DNA of 16,188 bases from CAZXCQ01 sp964639275 (GCA_964639275.1 CAZXCQ010000139.1:1-16188), one strand, 5' to 3'; positions 7,822-14,401 are shown, counted from the stretch's first letter. A program made the numbers and translations. The notes: generated from the sequence alone by a model not told the origin.

Positions 7822-8442
7822 CTAAAAATAAATCCGTGCTGGCGATGGAAGGCCTCGAAGTAGGTATTCGCTGTGAGTCGTGAGCAGGATCTGATGTCCC
7901 TTCCGGATGCTGACATCCATAAAGAACTTGCCTAATTCGTGTTGCGCACTCGGATGTAGGGACGTCTCTGGTTCCTCGATCAAAACGAGGCTCTTGTCGG
8001 GTAGCGTTTCCAGAGTAGAAACAAGGTGTGCGGCACGTCCTTCTCCAAAACCCATATGAGTCTCTGAATATGTTGAAGCGCCACGATTGACGAGCACCAC
8101 ATCTGCGGTTCGGTGCCCACACGATACGTGGTAAGAATGCATCGCATCATAGTTGAGCCCAAGTATTTTGCAGGTGGCAGACTTGATGTAATCAGCGATT
8201 TCTTCTCTTGAGTCTATCTGCACCATTGGAGCTTGATATACACTAAAATCCCTCTTTTCAATTTTCGGAAGAAATACGCCGACCCCTGCAAAGAAAACAC
8301 TTCTCTCAGGGCGACGTTTGTACCCGGACCAGCTTTTGCGACTACGGGACAAGGTTAACTGCCTTAACGATCTGTTCTCTCGCCAGAATTGATAAATAAC
8401 TCTTGCATCCTGTAGATACGGCGTGGGATCCAAAGTACCCAC
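7822..8442 (-). CDS. OLD-like ATPase, middle part (signature and Walker B)
   Basis: It contains GFGEGRAAHLV (ABC signature-like) at about 131-141, Walker B SLVLIEEPETSLHP at 151-164 and the H-switch LLTTHSEYLL at 187-196. The GTG at 8442 is only the first start-like codon after the TAG; the coding frame runs unbroken from 8505. A second in-frame TAG ends it after PARIYF, where ATPase and TOPRIM domains are normally joined. Confidence 0.82.
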   Translation of the reverse strand: MGTLDPTPYLQDARVIYQFWRENRSLRQLTLSRSRKSWSGYKRRPERSVFFAGVGVFLPKIEKRDFSVYQAPMVQIDSREEIADYIKSATCKILGLNYDAMHSYHVSCGHRTADVVLVNRGASTYSETHMGFGEGRAAHLVSTLETLPDKSLVLIEEPETSLHPSAQHELGKFFMDVSIRKGHQILLTTHSEYLLRGLPSPARIYF

Positions 8443-8505
8443 AACAAAAAAATCACGGAGATAGAAATTTCGCCCTTGGGTATTCTTGCTGCTCGCTGCC
8501 GCAAT

Positions 8506-8694
8506 CTAGAGAATCGTTGACTTACCCGTACCGTTTAGACCGCAGAACGCTGTTATGGGGCATTTGATATCGATGACGGTATTCTCATGACACCGAAAGC
8601 CTTGAATATGCATCTGCATAATTACACTGCCAAAATTAGCGTACCTGTTTGGCTCACTGAACTTTGACATAAGAACGTCTCGGAGGTCACTCAT
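8506..8694 (-). CDS. OLD-like ATPase, N-terminal Walker A part
   Basis: This 62-residue piece contains the beta strand MQMHIQGFRCHENTVIDI, typical of SMC/ABC-like ATPases, and a complete Walker A GLNGTGKST at 52-60. TAG follows two codons later, yet the same frame continues with IAAASSKNTQGRNFYLRDFF, which is the normal next helix. On its own it could not bind or hydrolyse ATP. Confidence 0.8.
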   Translation of the reverse strand: MSDLRDVLMSKFSEPNRYANFGSVIMQMHIQGFRCHENTVIDIKCPITAFCGLNGTGKSTIL

Positions 8695-8791
8695 TAGCTG
8701 CCTCCAAAACTGGAACTGATTGAATGATTCTCGGTCGTTATCGCCGGTTAGCTGCCCTATCTCGCTGGATTAAGGAGCCTGAAATATAGAA

Positions 8792-9343
8792 TCATGCTGT
8801 AAGAATTCTCTTTGAATCCTCTGCAAATTCGTCTACCATCTGAGTAGCTTCGAGGGCCTGGTCGATAGAAGCGTGCGGTTTCAGATCATGGATGCGACTG
8901 GCTCGGGATTGGAGATCACCATCTGTCTCATTTTTGAGCGTCACATAAAGCGCAGTTGCTAATCTTTCCAGTTCGCTGACCTTCTTGCCTCCCAGCTTCT
9001 CTGCAACCAATCCAATGTGCGGGGCGAACTTCCTGAGCGTCTTGGGGAAGCGCTCCATGAGCGATTGGCTGGCTTCTCCCGGGAGGATAGACGGTCCGTA
9101 GGGATAGGGCTGAGCGACCAACCTCAGAAGATTGTCGGCCCGCATTGCGGTTATCTCGTCGGTGAGGTCAAATGAAAAAGGGCCATGCTTATATAAAATA
9201 AAGTCAAAGCCTAAAGGCACTTGCATCATTTCCTGGAGGAAATAGGTTGCCTTCTGAATATGTGTCTCCCCACACCAACTCGAATTATCCTTGAGGCTTT
9301 GCACCAAGGCCAACAGGATCACTGCCCGTTTGTTCCTCTCCAT
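8792..9343 (-). CDS. YwgA-like protein
   Basis: The 183-residue protein starts at ATG 9343, not upstream: the stop of the HD gene overlaps it (TAATG) and GGAGGGG lies just before. The stretch HIQKATYFLQEMMQVPLGFDFILYKHGPFSFDLTDEI at about 27-64 resembles YwgA-type proteins, where a helix-turn-helix-like N-terminus is followed by a YKHGPxS turn also seen in the DUF4065/SocA group. In Bacillus subtilis I recall ywgA lying next to ywfO, which encodes a COG1078 HD protein; the same pairing is seen here. Function is unproven; an accessory or antitoxin-like partner of the HD enzyme is inferred. The gene is intact and ends in TGA. Confidence 0.62.
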   Translation of the reverse strand: MERNKRAVILLALVQSLKDNSSWCGETHIQKATYFLQEMMQVPLGFDFILYKHGPFSFDLTDEITAMRADNLLRLVAQPYPYGPSILPGEASQSLMERFPKTLRKFAPHIGLVAEKLGGKKVSELERLATALYVTLKNETDGDLQSRASRIHDLKPHASIDQALEATQMVDEFAEDSKRILTA

Positions 9344-10644
9344 TATTCCCCCTCCTTTGGTTCTATGATGGTGTTTCGATGCTGTTCGAGCCACGCTGTT
9401 GCTTCCGTTCGTATCTCCTCGGAAGCAAAAACATAATCCGTTGCTATTACAGGTAGTTGTCTCAGCACCTCTGATCTTGCCAATGAAGAAATGATCCTCT
9501 CATCAGTTGTATAGACAGGAAAATCTGGGCCACCGCCTTTTTGTCTATATCTATCTATCCGGATTTTCTCAGCGCCAAATTGCCCGCATGCATTATTATA
9601 GATTGCTGAGGCTGCCTGCCGATTTCTCACAATGTCATCGGGATTCCTTTGATAAATGCACCTGAAATGTTTTCGCTTCATGATACATTGAGCAGCGTCA
9701 TGCCCCGGTGCATTCGGATTTCCGGCCGTCTGCTGAATCGAGGCCATGACCTCATTGTCTGTCACTTCCAAATGATCTTTAACCTTTGTTGAGAAAACCC
9801 CGTTTGGTAGCCACGACTTGAGAAAATCCTTCAAGTGAATGTCGTAGACACGCCTTACATGATGAAAATAGAGCTGAGTGTACATGAAATAACGCGCCAT
9901 CAACAAGGCCTCAGCGGAGTGTATACCACCCTCTTCAACCCCCAGAGCTGGTTCAATAGAATCGGATTCCCCCCTCGGCAATATGCGAAGGGTATCAATA
10001 AGCCGGTGATGGTCAAACCTCCCGTAGGCCACACCAGCATGAAGCGAGTCTCTGAGCAGATAATCCATTCGATCTACGCCGAACGCATCCCCTACGATTA
10101 TTTCCGCGAGGATTGCCTGCCAGTCGTCAAACACAGCGTTCTTATATTTCTTGGGGCCAACTGCGATCTTAGCCACATCCTCCGGCTGTATTTTGATCTC
10201 CTCCCAAATGGGTCTTAGTTCATCACTCAAGATGATCTCAATCGTGAGGCGTTCATGGTCCCAGCCCTCAGGCAATAGTTCCTCGGCGCCATGCGAAAAT
10301 GGTAAGTGTCCGAGGTCGTGACACAAACCGGCCATTCGTAGAACCCGCCTCCAGTAAGTATGCTTATAGTCCTTGTGGGTAGGAACGACCCTTCTAATGG
10401 ATTCATGGAAAATATTGTCGGGTTCCGTAACGATATCATACACTTTTCCAGCCAATTCCATTACGCCGAGGCAATGCTCAAATCTGCGGTGCGCTGCTCC
10501 CGGATAAATGAGACATGTCAGGCCAAGCTGATGAATGTAGCGAAGCCGTTGGAATGGACGAGAGTCAAGGACCTTCCTTTCATCTGAATCAAGCCGGACA
10601 AAGACATGAATAGGGTCACGGATTTCATGGAAATGTTTGGCCAT
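9343..10644 (-). CDS. HD-domain phosphohydrolase (COG1078, YwfO/YdhJ-like)
   Basis: The 433-residue protein starts IRDPIHVFVRLDSDERKVLDSRPFQRLRYIHQLGL, diagnostic of the COG1078 HD superfamily related to dGTP triphosphohydrolases. Metal ligands are present: RRFEH (H57), GLCHD (H109-D110) and FGVDRMDYL (D191), with the usual LGHLPFSH after HD. Likely role: hydrolysis of (d)NTPs or other phosphate esters in the cytoplasm; in defence operons such enzymes can deplete dNTPs. The ATG overlaps the stop of a 35-codon ORF (TGATG). Length is normal and nothing is broken. The stop is TAA. The exact substrate cannot be read from sequence. Confidence 0.85.
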   Translation of the reverse strand: MAKHFHEIRDPIHVFVRLDSDERKVLDSRPFQRLRYIHQLGLTCLIYPGAAHRRFEHCLGVMELAGKVYDIVTEPDNIFHESIRRVVPTHKDYKHTYWRRVLRMAGLCHDLGHLPFSHGAEELLPEGWDHERLTIEIILSDELRPIWEEIKIQPEDVAKIAVGPKKYKNAVFDDWQAILAEIIVGDAFGVDRMDYLLRDSLHAGVAYGRFDHHRLIDTLRILPRGESDSIEPALGVEEGGIHSAEALLMARYFMYTQLYFHHVRRVYDIHLKDFLKSWLPNGVFSTKVKDHLEVTDNEVMASIQQTAGNPNAPGHDAAQCIMKRKHFRCIYQRNPDDIVRNRQAASAIYNNACGQFGAEKIRIDRYRQKGGGPDFPVYTTDERIISSLARSEVLRQLPVIATDYVFASEEIRTEATAWLEQHRNTIIEPKEGE

Positions 10645-10751
10645 CAGAGTTGTTTCGCCTCCAGTATTGTTTTTGCGCCGGCATGGTAATGCTCGATTCT
10701 TACTAGAAATGCGTCGACAGAATCCTGGAGCAGAAATGGGTCATGTCTCAT
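10644..10751 (-). CDS. 35-codon ORF coupled on both sides, possible remnant of the MNT partner
   Basis: ATG 10751-10749 overlaps the nucleotidyltransferase stop (ATGA), and its TGA 10646-10644 overlaps the HD gene start (TGATG). The peptide begins MRHDPFLLQDSVDAFL and ends TILEAKQL. Coupling at both ends is what a real operon gene shows. MNT genes are usually paired with HEPN-type partners (DUF86 or HI0074-like); the helical, charged start loosely resembles one, so it may be such a partner shortened by an in-frame deletion. Too short for a firm family call. Confidence 0.45.
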   Translation of the reverse strand: MRHDPFLLQDSVDAFLVRIEHYHAGAKTILEAKQL

Positions 10752-11038
10752 AATGGGATCGCCTCCTTGAGGACATGTTTACGGAAACGGTCCCGCATCC
10801 CGGCTTCACTGATAACATCCACCCTTACCCCCAGCAGGTCTTGAAGTTCCATGAGAAGCCCGCCATGGTCCAGGAGGGATCGGTCCGGTTGAAAACGCAC
10901 GATGAAATCCACGTCCGAGGACTCCCCGGTATCACCACGGGCTACGGAGCCAAAGATTCGGATATCATCAGCGCCCCATTTTTCGGCGATTTTCAGGATC
11001 GCTTTTCGTTTCTGACGGAGGGTTTCCCGTGTGATCAT
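10748..11038 (-). CDS. MNT-type minimal nucleotidyltransferase
   Basis: The 96-residue protein has the complete polymerase-beta-like site: FGSVARGD at 29-36, SDVDF at 41-45 (D42 and D44) and the third acid in VRVDVIS (D76). Such small enzymes transfer nucleotides to protein or RNA targets; in MNT/HEPN pairs they act as antitoxin by AMPylating the HEPN RNase. No full HEPN gene lies beside it, only the 35-codon ORF. Its ATG overlaps the stop of the helicase remnant (ATGA), which may itself be the result of the deletion that removed the helicase body. Confidence 0.85.
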   Translation of the reverse strand: MITRETLRQKRKAILKIAEKWGADDIRIFGSVARGDTGESSDVDFIVRFQPDRSLLDHGGLLMELQDLLGVRVDVISEAGMRDRFRKHVLKEAIPL

Positions 11039-11331
11039 GGGGATATCTCCTGAGATGCGGCCAGGATTTCGGACGGCCAGACCCCGCCGGATGGCTTCAA
11101 TGCCCGGCGAAATCTAGCCGGGTCCCCGTCAAATGGCTCCCTCTCAGGGGATATTTCCAGTTCGGCGATCTGATCTGCGGTAAGGATGGGCTGGTGAACC
11201 CTGCCCGAATGCATCCCTTCGCCGATCAGCTTGATCGAATCGCCCATGGGAACAAGGGTAATGATCTTTACCGGCTCAGGGAGAAGCGGGCCTGTGACGA
11301 TGTGGTTTGGCTTCAGTTCAATGGGTTGCAT
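11035..11331 (-). pseudogene. N-terminal remnant of a SNF2-type helicase (COG0553)
   Basis: The 98-residue ORF starts MQPIELKPNHIVTGPLLPEPVKI and passes through ISPEREPFDGDPARFR, which I recognise as the N-terminus of long (about 1,000 aa) SNF2-family helicases in DISARM-like and DUF1156/DUF499 loci. After DPARFRR the frame shifts: the expected IEAIRRGLA is found at once in another frame, then similarity ends and the nucleotidyltransferase gene begins. All helicase motifs, including the Walker A expected about 60 residues further on, are gone. ATG 11331 has AAGGGA upstream. This is the first gene of the minus-strand operon. Confidence 0.78.
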
Positions 11332-11457
11332 GGAACATCCCTTTCGGCCTCGGGGATATTAACGCAAATATGACCAGCACGGGCCATATGCGGGCCATTT
11401 ACAATCCTCAGGGATTCATTATCCTTTGCCGACTATGTTTGGCGGCTCAGCAAACGC

Positions 11458-11496
11458 AAAACCCCGTCTTCCATCATTTCGGAGTAACGGGGTTTT
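11458..11496. terminator. bidirectional intrinsic terminator or attenuator hairpin
   Basis: AAAACCCCGT at 11458-11467 pairs perfectly with ACGGGGTTTT at 11487-11496 across a 19-base loop, with a run of T on each strand's 3' side. It can end transcripts in both directions. It lies between the candidate promoter at 11578-11604 and the first minus-strand gene, so it may attenuate that operon. Confidence 0.6.
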
Positions 11497-11577
11497 TGAG
11501 CGACAATTGAACATCTCAGCTTTTCATCCCTTAGGGGTTGAACGAAGAGGCCTGTTTGGGAATGCTGCTGACTGTCT

Positions 11578-11604
11578 TTTATATTTAACTGTTCAGAAAG
11601 TCAA
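11578..11604 (-). promoter_or_regulatory. candidate sigma-70 promoter for the minus-strand operon
   Basis: On the minus strand TTGACT (11604-11599) and TATAAA (11583-11578) are separated by 15 bases, close to consensus boxes but with a short spacer. It is about 250 bp upstream of the helicase remnant and points at it. Prediction by eye only. Confidence 0.35.
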
Positions 11605-11674
11605 GGGAAATGGGTTTCCTTAACCAATGACTGCCCAATGAAATGCTTGTATAATAAGACAGTATACGTTCACA

Positions 11675-11700
11675 GGTTCAGGGTTCAGCGTTCAGGGTTA
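11675..11700 (+). repeat. GGTTCAG heptad tandem repeat
   Basis: Three 7-bp units (GGTTCAG, GGTTCAG, CGTTCAG) and a partial fourth follow one another. The same unit recurs at 13160-13186. This type of dispersed short repeat is familiar from deltaproteobacterial intergenic regions. Confidence 0.65.
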
Positions 11701-11717
11701 GAAAAGTCGAAAATGCT

Positions 11718-11778
11718 CTGGATTCCGGCCCCTCGGCCATGAGCTCGGAGCCGAATGGCTTTCGCCGGAATGACGAAA
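11718..11778. repeat. REP-like palindromic element, copy 1
   Basis: CTGGATTCCGGC at the left and GCCGGAATGACGAAA at the right form an imperfect inverted repeat about 60 bp long. The same ends recur at 12193-12246 with different interior sequence. Confidence 0.6.
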
Positions 11779-12115
11779 TGAATCCTTTCTGCCCAACGAT
11801 ATTAATGGGTTAGAAGAACTTTGGACTGTTCAGTGTGAGATGAAAAACGAAAAAATATGGATTTTTTCCCTGAAGATTAGTACGTTGACTTAACCCGGTC
11901 GCCAGGGGGTTTTCCCCCAACCACAGGTGGGCGCTTTCCAAGTAAGGGGCACGTCCATAAAACGTGTCCAGATTCCTCCAAAATATGTACAGGTTATCTG
12001 TGTACAGGTAGGGTTCGGACATGAAAAAAGTCAAGGGAAGGGTGTCTATGAAGGCAGTACAGGATGTACTTATATCAATATTGATGGTCTCGTAAAGAGT
12101 CATCACTCCGGTGAA

Positions 12116-12158
12116 CCCCGGATCAGAGCCCGTCCCGGACTGGATCCGGGATCCGGGG
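12116..12158. repeat. palindromic element with CCCCGGATC arms
   Basis: CCCCGGATC at 12116-12124 and GATCCGGGG at 12150-12158 are perfect 9-bp inverted arms, with further GGATCCGG palindromes inside. The preceding CTCGTAAAGAGTCATCACTC also looks like part of a dispersed element. Confidence 0.55.
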
Positions 12159-12192
12159 CAGGCTCCAGAGTCTCCGTAACCAATGGAAAATA

Positions 12193-12246
12193 CTGGATTC
12201 CGGCTGCAGTTTATCCCGTATCTTATACGGGGCCGGAATGACAAAA
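12193..12246. repeat. REP-like palindromic element, copy 2
   Basis: It has the same CTGGATTCCGGC and GCCGGAATGACAAAA ends as the element at 11718. A perfect 7-bp hairpin (CCCGTAT-CTT-ATACGGG, 12215-12231) lies inside. Confidence 0.6.
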
Positions 12247-12439
12247 AAGGGTAAAATCCCAGTTTTCACGAATTCATCAATATTGAATCGTAGGATCTGT
12301 TTAAGGGCTTTTCAGATATGCACCGGCTTTATTAAAATGAGTGTATATCTGAAGAATATGGGCCGTTGCAGAGCACATTGAAGACAATGCCGGGGAACGC
12401 GTCGATAAGGCGTTGATTTATCGACATGTTTTTTTGATA

Positions 12440-12456
12440 TGTCGATGACATCGACA
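12440..12456. promoter_or_regulatory. perfect 17-bp palindrome, operator-like
   Basis: TGTCGATGACATCGACA has 8-bp perfect arms around a central A. A related half (ATCGACAT) lies about 20 bp to its left and can pair with ATGTCGAT within the element. It lies about 140 bp before the plus-strand toxin-antitoxin-like pair, so an operator for that operon is plausible. Confidence 0.4.
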
Positions 12457-12593
12457 CATTGATTTACCTTTTTGACCACCGGAACAGGCAAATCTGACTC
12501 TAATATGGGCTTCAATTCCGTAAAATTTTCTTCGAGCGAGCACTTAGCGTCGAGATCGTATTATCGAACCTCTATCCGCCAGCAGGGTTAACC

Positions 12594-12818
12594 ATGGAAC
12601 ATCGGCATATCCATGTAAGAGACGACCAATGGGACGTTGCTGTTGTTCACTCCATATGGGAGCGGGGTTCGGACGATGATATTCGGGCGCTTATGCGGGA
12701 AGTAAAGAAGAATCCCAAGGCTGCTGATGCTGTGCGAAGGGCTGTGCCCTGTTCCCAGGTCTATGGGTGGCCGAGGTTTTTCAAACTGTTCTTGGAGAAG
12801 ATGGATGTTTCCAGATAA
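12594..12818 (+). CDS. hypothetical partner (probable antitoxin) of the AbiEii-like protein
   Basis: This 74-residue protein begins MEHRHIHVRDDQWDVAVV and ends YGWPRFFKLFLEKMDVSR. Proteins ending in a YGWPRFF stretch are, as I recall, found directly upstream of AbiEii-type nucleotidyltransferase genes, which is the case here; the two ORFs overlap by 14 bp. The repeated RAL/REV/RAV helices suggest a small all-helical protein. An antitoxin role is inferred only from position. The frame is complete and ends in TAA. Confidence 0.6.
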   Translation: MEHRHIHVRDDQWDVAVVHSIWERGSDDDIRALMREVKKNPKAADAVRRAVPCSQVYGWPRFFKLFLEKMDVSR

Positions 12819-13137
12819 AGACGGCTACTGGGATCAGTGGGAAAAGCTGCTTGAGGTAGCGGCCGCCATTCAAGGGCTCCTTCCGGGTGCTGTTTTGATC
12901 GGTGGCAGCGCGGCTTCCATCCACGTCAAACACCGATTCTCGTTTGACGCAGGCCATATCCTCTCGGATCTTGAGAAGAACTATGAGAAGGTTCTTGATT
13001 TTCTTGAAGCCTGGGACGATTGGGAAACCGTTTGGCCGATAGTTTACAGTGAAGGCATACCAATGGTTTTAGACCCTTTGTCTATAACTTCTATGCAAGA
13101 AGCCAACATGTTTTGTGGTCGAAGATCCCGTACTTAG
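12805..13137 (+). pseudogene. AbiEii-type nucleotidyltransferase toxin, truncated
   Basis: ATG 12805 with GGAG 7 bases upstream gives MFPDKDGYWDQWEKLLEVA, then the nucleotidyltransferase motif LIGGSAASIHVKHRFSFDAGHILSDLEKNYEKVLDFLE. Intact members carry GGS...DxD; here the second Asp of SFDAD is Gly (residue 50). Family resemblance ends at about residue 75 (DDWET, near 13030), after which 35 unrelated residues run to a TAG. Intact proteins are usually about 200 residues or more, so the gene lost its C-terminal part by deletion or rearrangement and is probably inactive, while its upstream partner is intact. Confidence 0.72.
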
Positions 13138-13143
13138 CGGGAT
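13125..13143. repeat. short hairpin at the end of the truncated toxin
   Basis: ATCCCG-tacttag-CGGGAT is a perfect 6-bp stem with a 7-base loop that spans the stop codon. It is not followed by a T run, so it is a weak terminator at best. Confidence 0.3.
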
Positions 13144-13159
13144 AATTCATTCGGATAAA

Positions 13160-13198
13160 GGTTCGGGGTTCAGGGTTTGGTGTTTCCTGAAACCTGAA
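13160..13198 (+). repeat. GGTTCAG heptad repeat with inverted end
   Basis: The units GGTTCGG, GGTTCAG and GGTTTGG follow in 7-bp register, and TTCAGGGTTT can pair with AAACCTGAA downstream (one-base bulge), giving a hairpin. Same repeat family as 11675-11700. Confidence 0.55.
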
Positions 13199-13262
13199 GA
13201 GTGATTACTATTTTTGTTGCGGCTATACCGCGCTTTGGAACCGTCATACAACAGACGGAGAT

Positions 13263-14279
13263 ATGAACCTTATGAAAAAGATCGGAAGAAATGATCCATG
13301 CCCCTGCAGTTCGGGGAAAAAGTACAAACACTGTTGTCTGGAAAAGCAGGGTCAGGAATTGGAAAAGAACCCGGCCCAACAGGTGATGGAAGAGGTCATG
13401 GAGAGACTGGAAGGCCAGGGGTTTGAATCCCTTGAACAGGCCAACGAATTCACCGCCGGTTTCATGGATCGAAAAAATTCGGTGCCTCAGATGGATTTCC
13501 TTGGCCTTTCCTCGGAGGAGACCCACCGGATGCTGCATTATCCTTTGGAGACCCTGGAAGATATGGTTCGGTTCAACCATGCCCTCGAAGCGGCGGCCTT
13601 TCGGGAAATTCCGGTTGTGAAGAACACCATGCTTTTTTTGACCAGGTTGAAACAGTTAGAACCTCTCAGGGCCACGGCAAAAGGCAATCTTCCTCGCGCG
13701 TTTGCCCGGGAACTCCATAACAAATTCCTGGTTCCCGGGGAACGATTTCATGGGAGGATCAGATCCGAGTGGGAGGCCATATTCGTAAACTCCCTGCGGC
13801 ACGTGCTGAGGATGTGTGGATGGTTGAAAAAGGCAAAGAACCGTTATAGCCTGACGGCGAAGGGCACAAAACTCATCCAAAAGGGGTTTTCCGCATCACA
13901 TTTTTTTACGCTTATGAATGTGTTTGTACGGCGCTTCAACTGGGCCTTTCAGGATCGTTATCCCCAGTTCTGGATCATCCAGAAGGGGGCTGTGTTCTCT
14001 TTATATATGTTACACCTGAAGGCACGGCAGTTTGTTTCTGCCCGGCAGCTGGGCGATTCTTTTGTCAGGGCCTTCCCGGCTGCACTCGGCGAGGCTGAAT
14101 CAACCGTTTTTTCGTCTCCCGCAGAGGAAATTCGGCGCTGTTTTTCACTCCGTTTTTTGGAGCGATTCTGCGAATATTTCGGTCTTGTGGTTCTTCGGAG
14201 GAAAAATAAGGAGCCTTACGAATGGGATTTATCCGTCAAGAAGAGCGCCTTCTATGATCAATACATCAACTGGACATGA
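13263..14279 (+). CDS. SEC-C metal-binding domain protein
   Basis: The N-terminus IGRNDPCPCSSGKKYKHCC holds the full SEC-C zinc-binding motif (C13, C15, C24, C25 counting from 13263), as at the SecA C-terminus and in many unrelated proteins. The remaining 310 residues contain a likely winged-helix segment (LRMCGWLKKAKNRYSLTAKGTKLI at about 181-204) and the LRATAKGNLPRAFARELH stretch that often precedes it. This layout is typical of stand-alone SEC-C proteins of unknown function. Two ATGs compete: 13263 is only 2 bases from GGAG and 13272 is 11 bases from it; the second may be the real start. Intact, ends in TGA. Confidence 0.75.
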   Translation: MNLMKKIGRNDPCPCSSGKKYKHCCLEKQGQELEKNPAQQVMEEVMERLEGQGFESLEQANEFTAGFMDRKNSVPQMDFLGLSSEETHRMLHYPLETLEDMVRFNHALEAAAFREIPVVKNTMLFLTRLKQLEPLRATAKGNLPRAFARELHNKFLVPGERFHGRIRSEWEAIFVNSLRHVLRMCGWLKKAKNRYSLTAKGTKLIQKGFSASHFFTLMNVFVRRFNWAFQDRYPQFWIIQKGAVFSLYMLHLKARQFVSARQLGDSFVRAFPAALGEAESTVFSSPAEEIRRCFSLRFLERFCEYFGLVVLRRKNKEPYEWDLSVKKSAFYDQYINWT

Positions 14280-14401
14280 TGCAAGAAGAAAATGCGTCTA
14301 ACCAGAGAAAATACTTGCTGAATTTTTTGAAAAATGATGTAGTTAAAGGTGTAAGTGATTATTATCTTAAATAATATTTAGATAGACGTGGGGTGGTTAA
14401 A

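Larger units (their letters stand above)
7255..8694 (-). pseudogene. ABC/OLD-like ATPase with TOPRIM domain, two in-frame TAG codons
   Basis: The full frame is 480 codons from ATG 8694, which has a strong GGAGG ribosome site, to TGA 7257-7255. Codons 63 (TAG, 8508-8506) and 291 (TAG, 7824-7822) are in-frame stops without frame change; the first sits where GKSTILQ-type sequences carry Gln, so CAG to TAG is likely. All expected motifs survive: Walker A, ABC-type signature, Walker B, H-switch His and TOPRIM acidic residues. OLD-family enzymes couple ATP hydrolysis to a TOPRIM nuclease; Gabija GajA is a relative, but no UvrD-like GajB partner lies here. PARIS-type ATPase-TOPRIM fusions are another possibility. 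As an intact protein it would be the probable effector of this operon. Confidence 0.8.
11340..12593. other. 1.25-kb intergenic region rich in palindromic repeats
   Basis: No ORF here shows family resemblance or a ribosome site. The stretch separates the divergent minus and plus gene blocks and contains the hairpin at 11458, the heptad repeat at 11675, three palindromic elements between 11718 and 12246, and the palindrome at 12440. The longest ORF (11810-12244, minus) runs through two of the repeats and is judged spurious. Confidence 0.7.

Noticed and set aside
7255..8694. Gabija system (GajA-like ATPase/TOPRIM)
   Set aside because: No UvrD-like GajB helicase gene is next to it; the neighbours are a methylase and a YwgA-like gene.
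11810..12244. 144-codon minus-strand ORF in the intergenic region
   Set aside because: It runs through two palindromic repeats, has no family resemblance and no ribosome site.
12312..12515. 67-codon minus-strand ORF
   Set aside because: Low-complexity, unrecognisable product that crosses the operator-like palindromes; no ribosome site.
11340..12593. tRNA or structured RNA gene
   Set aside because: Hairpins occur, but I could not fold any segment into a cloverleaf or a known riboswitch core.
11675..13198. CRISPR array from repeated short units
   Set aside because: The units are 7-bp heptads or palindromes without regular unique spacers.
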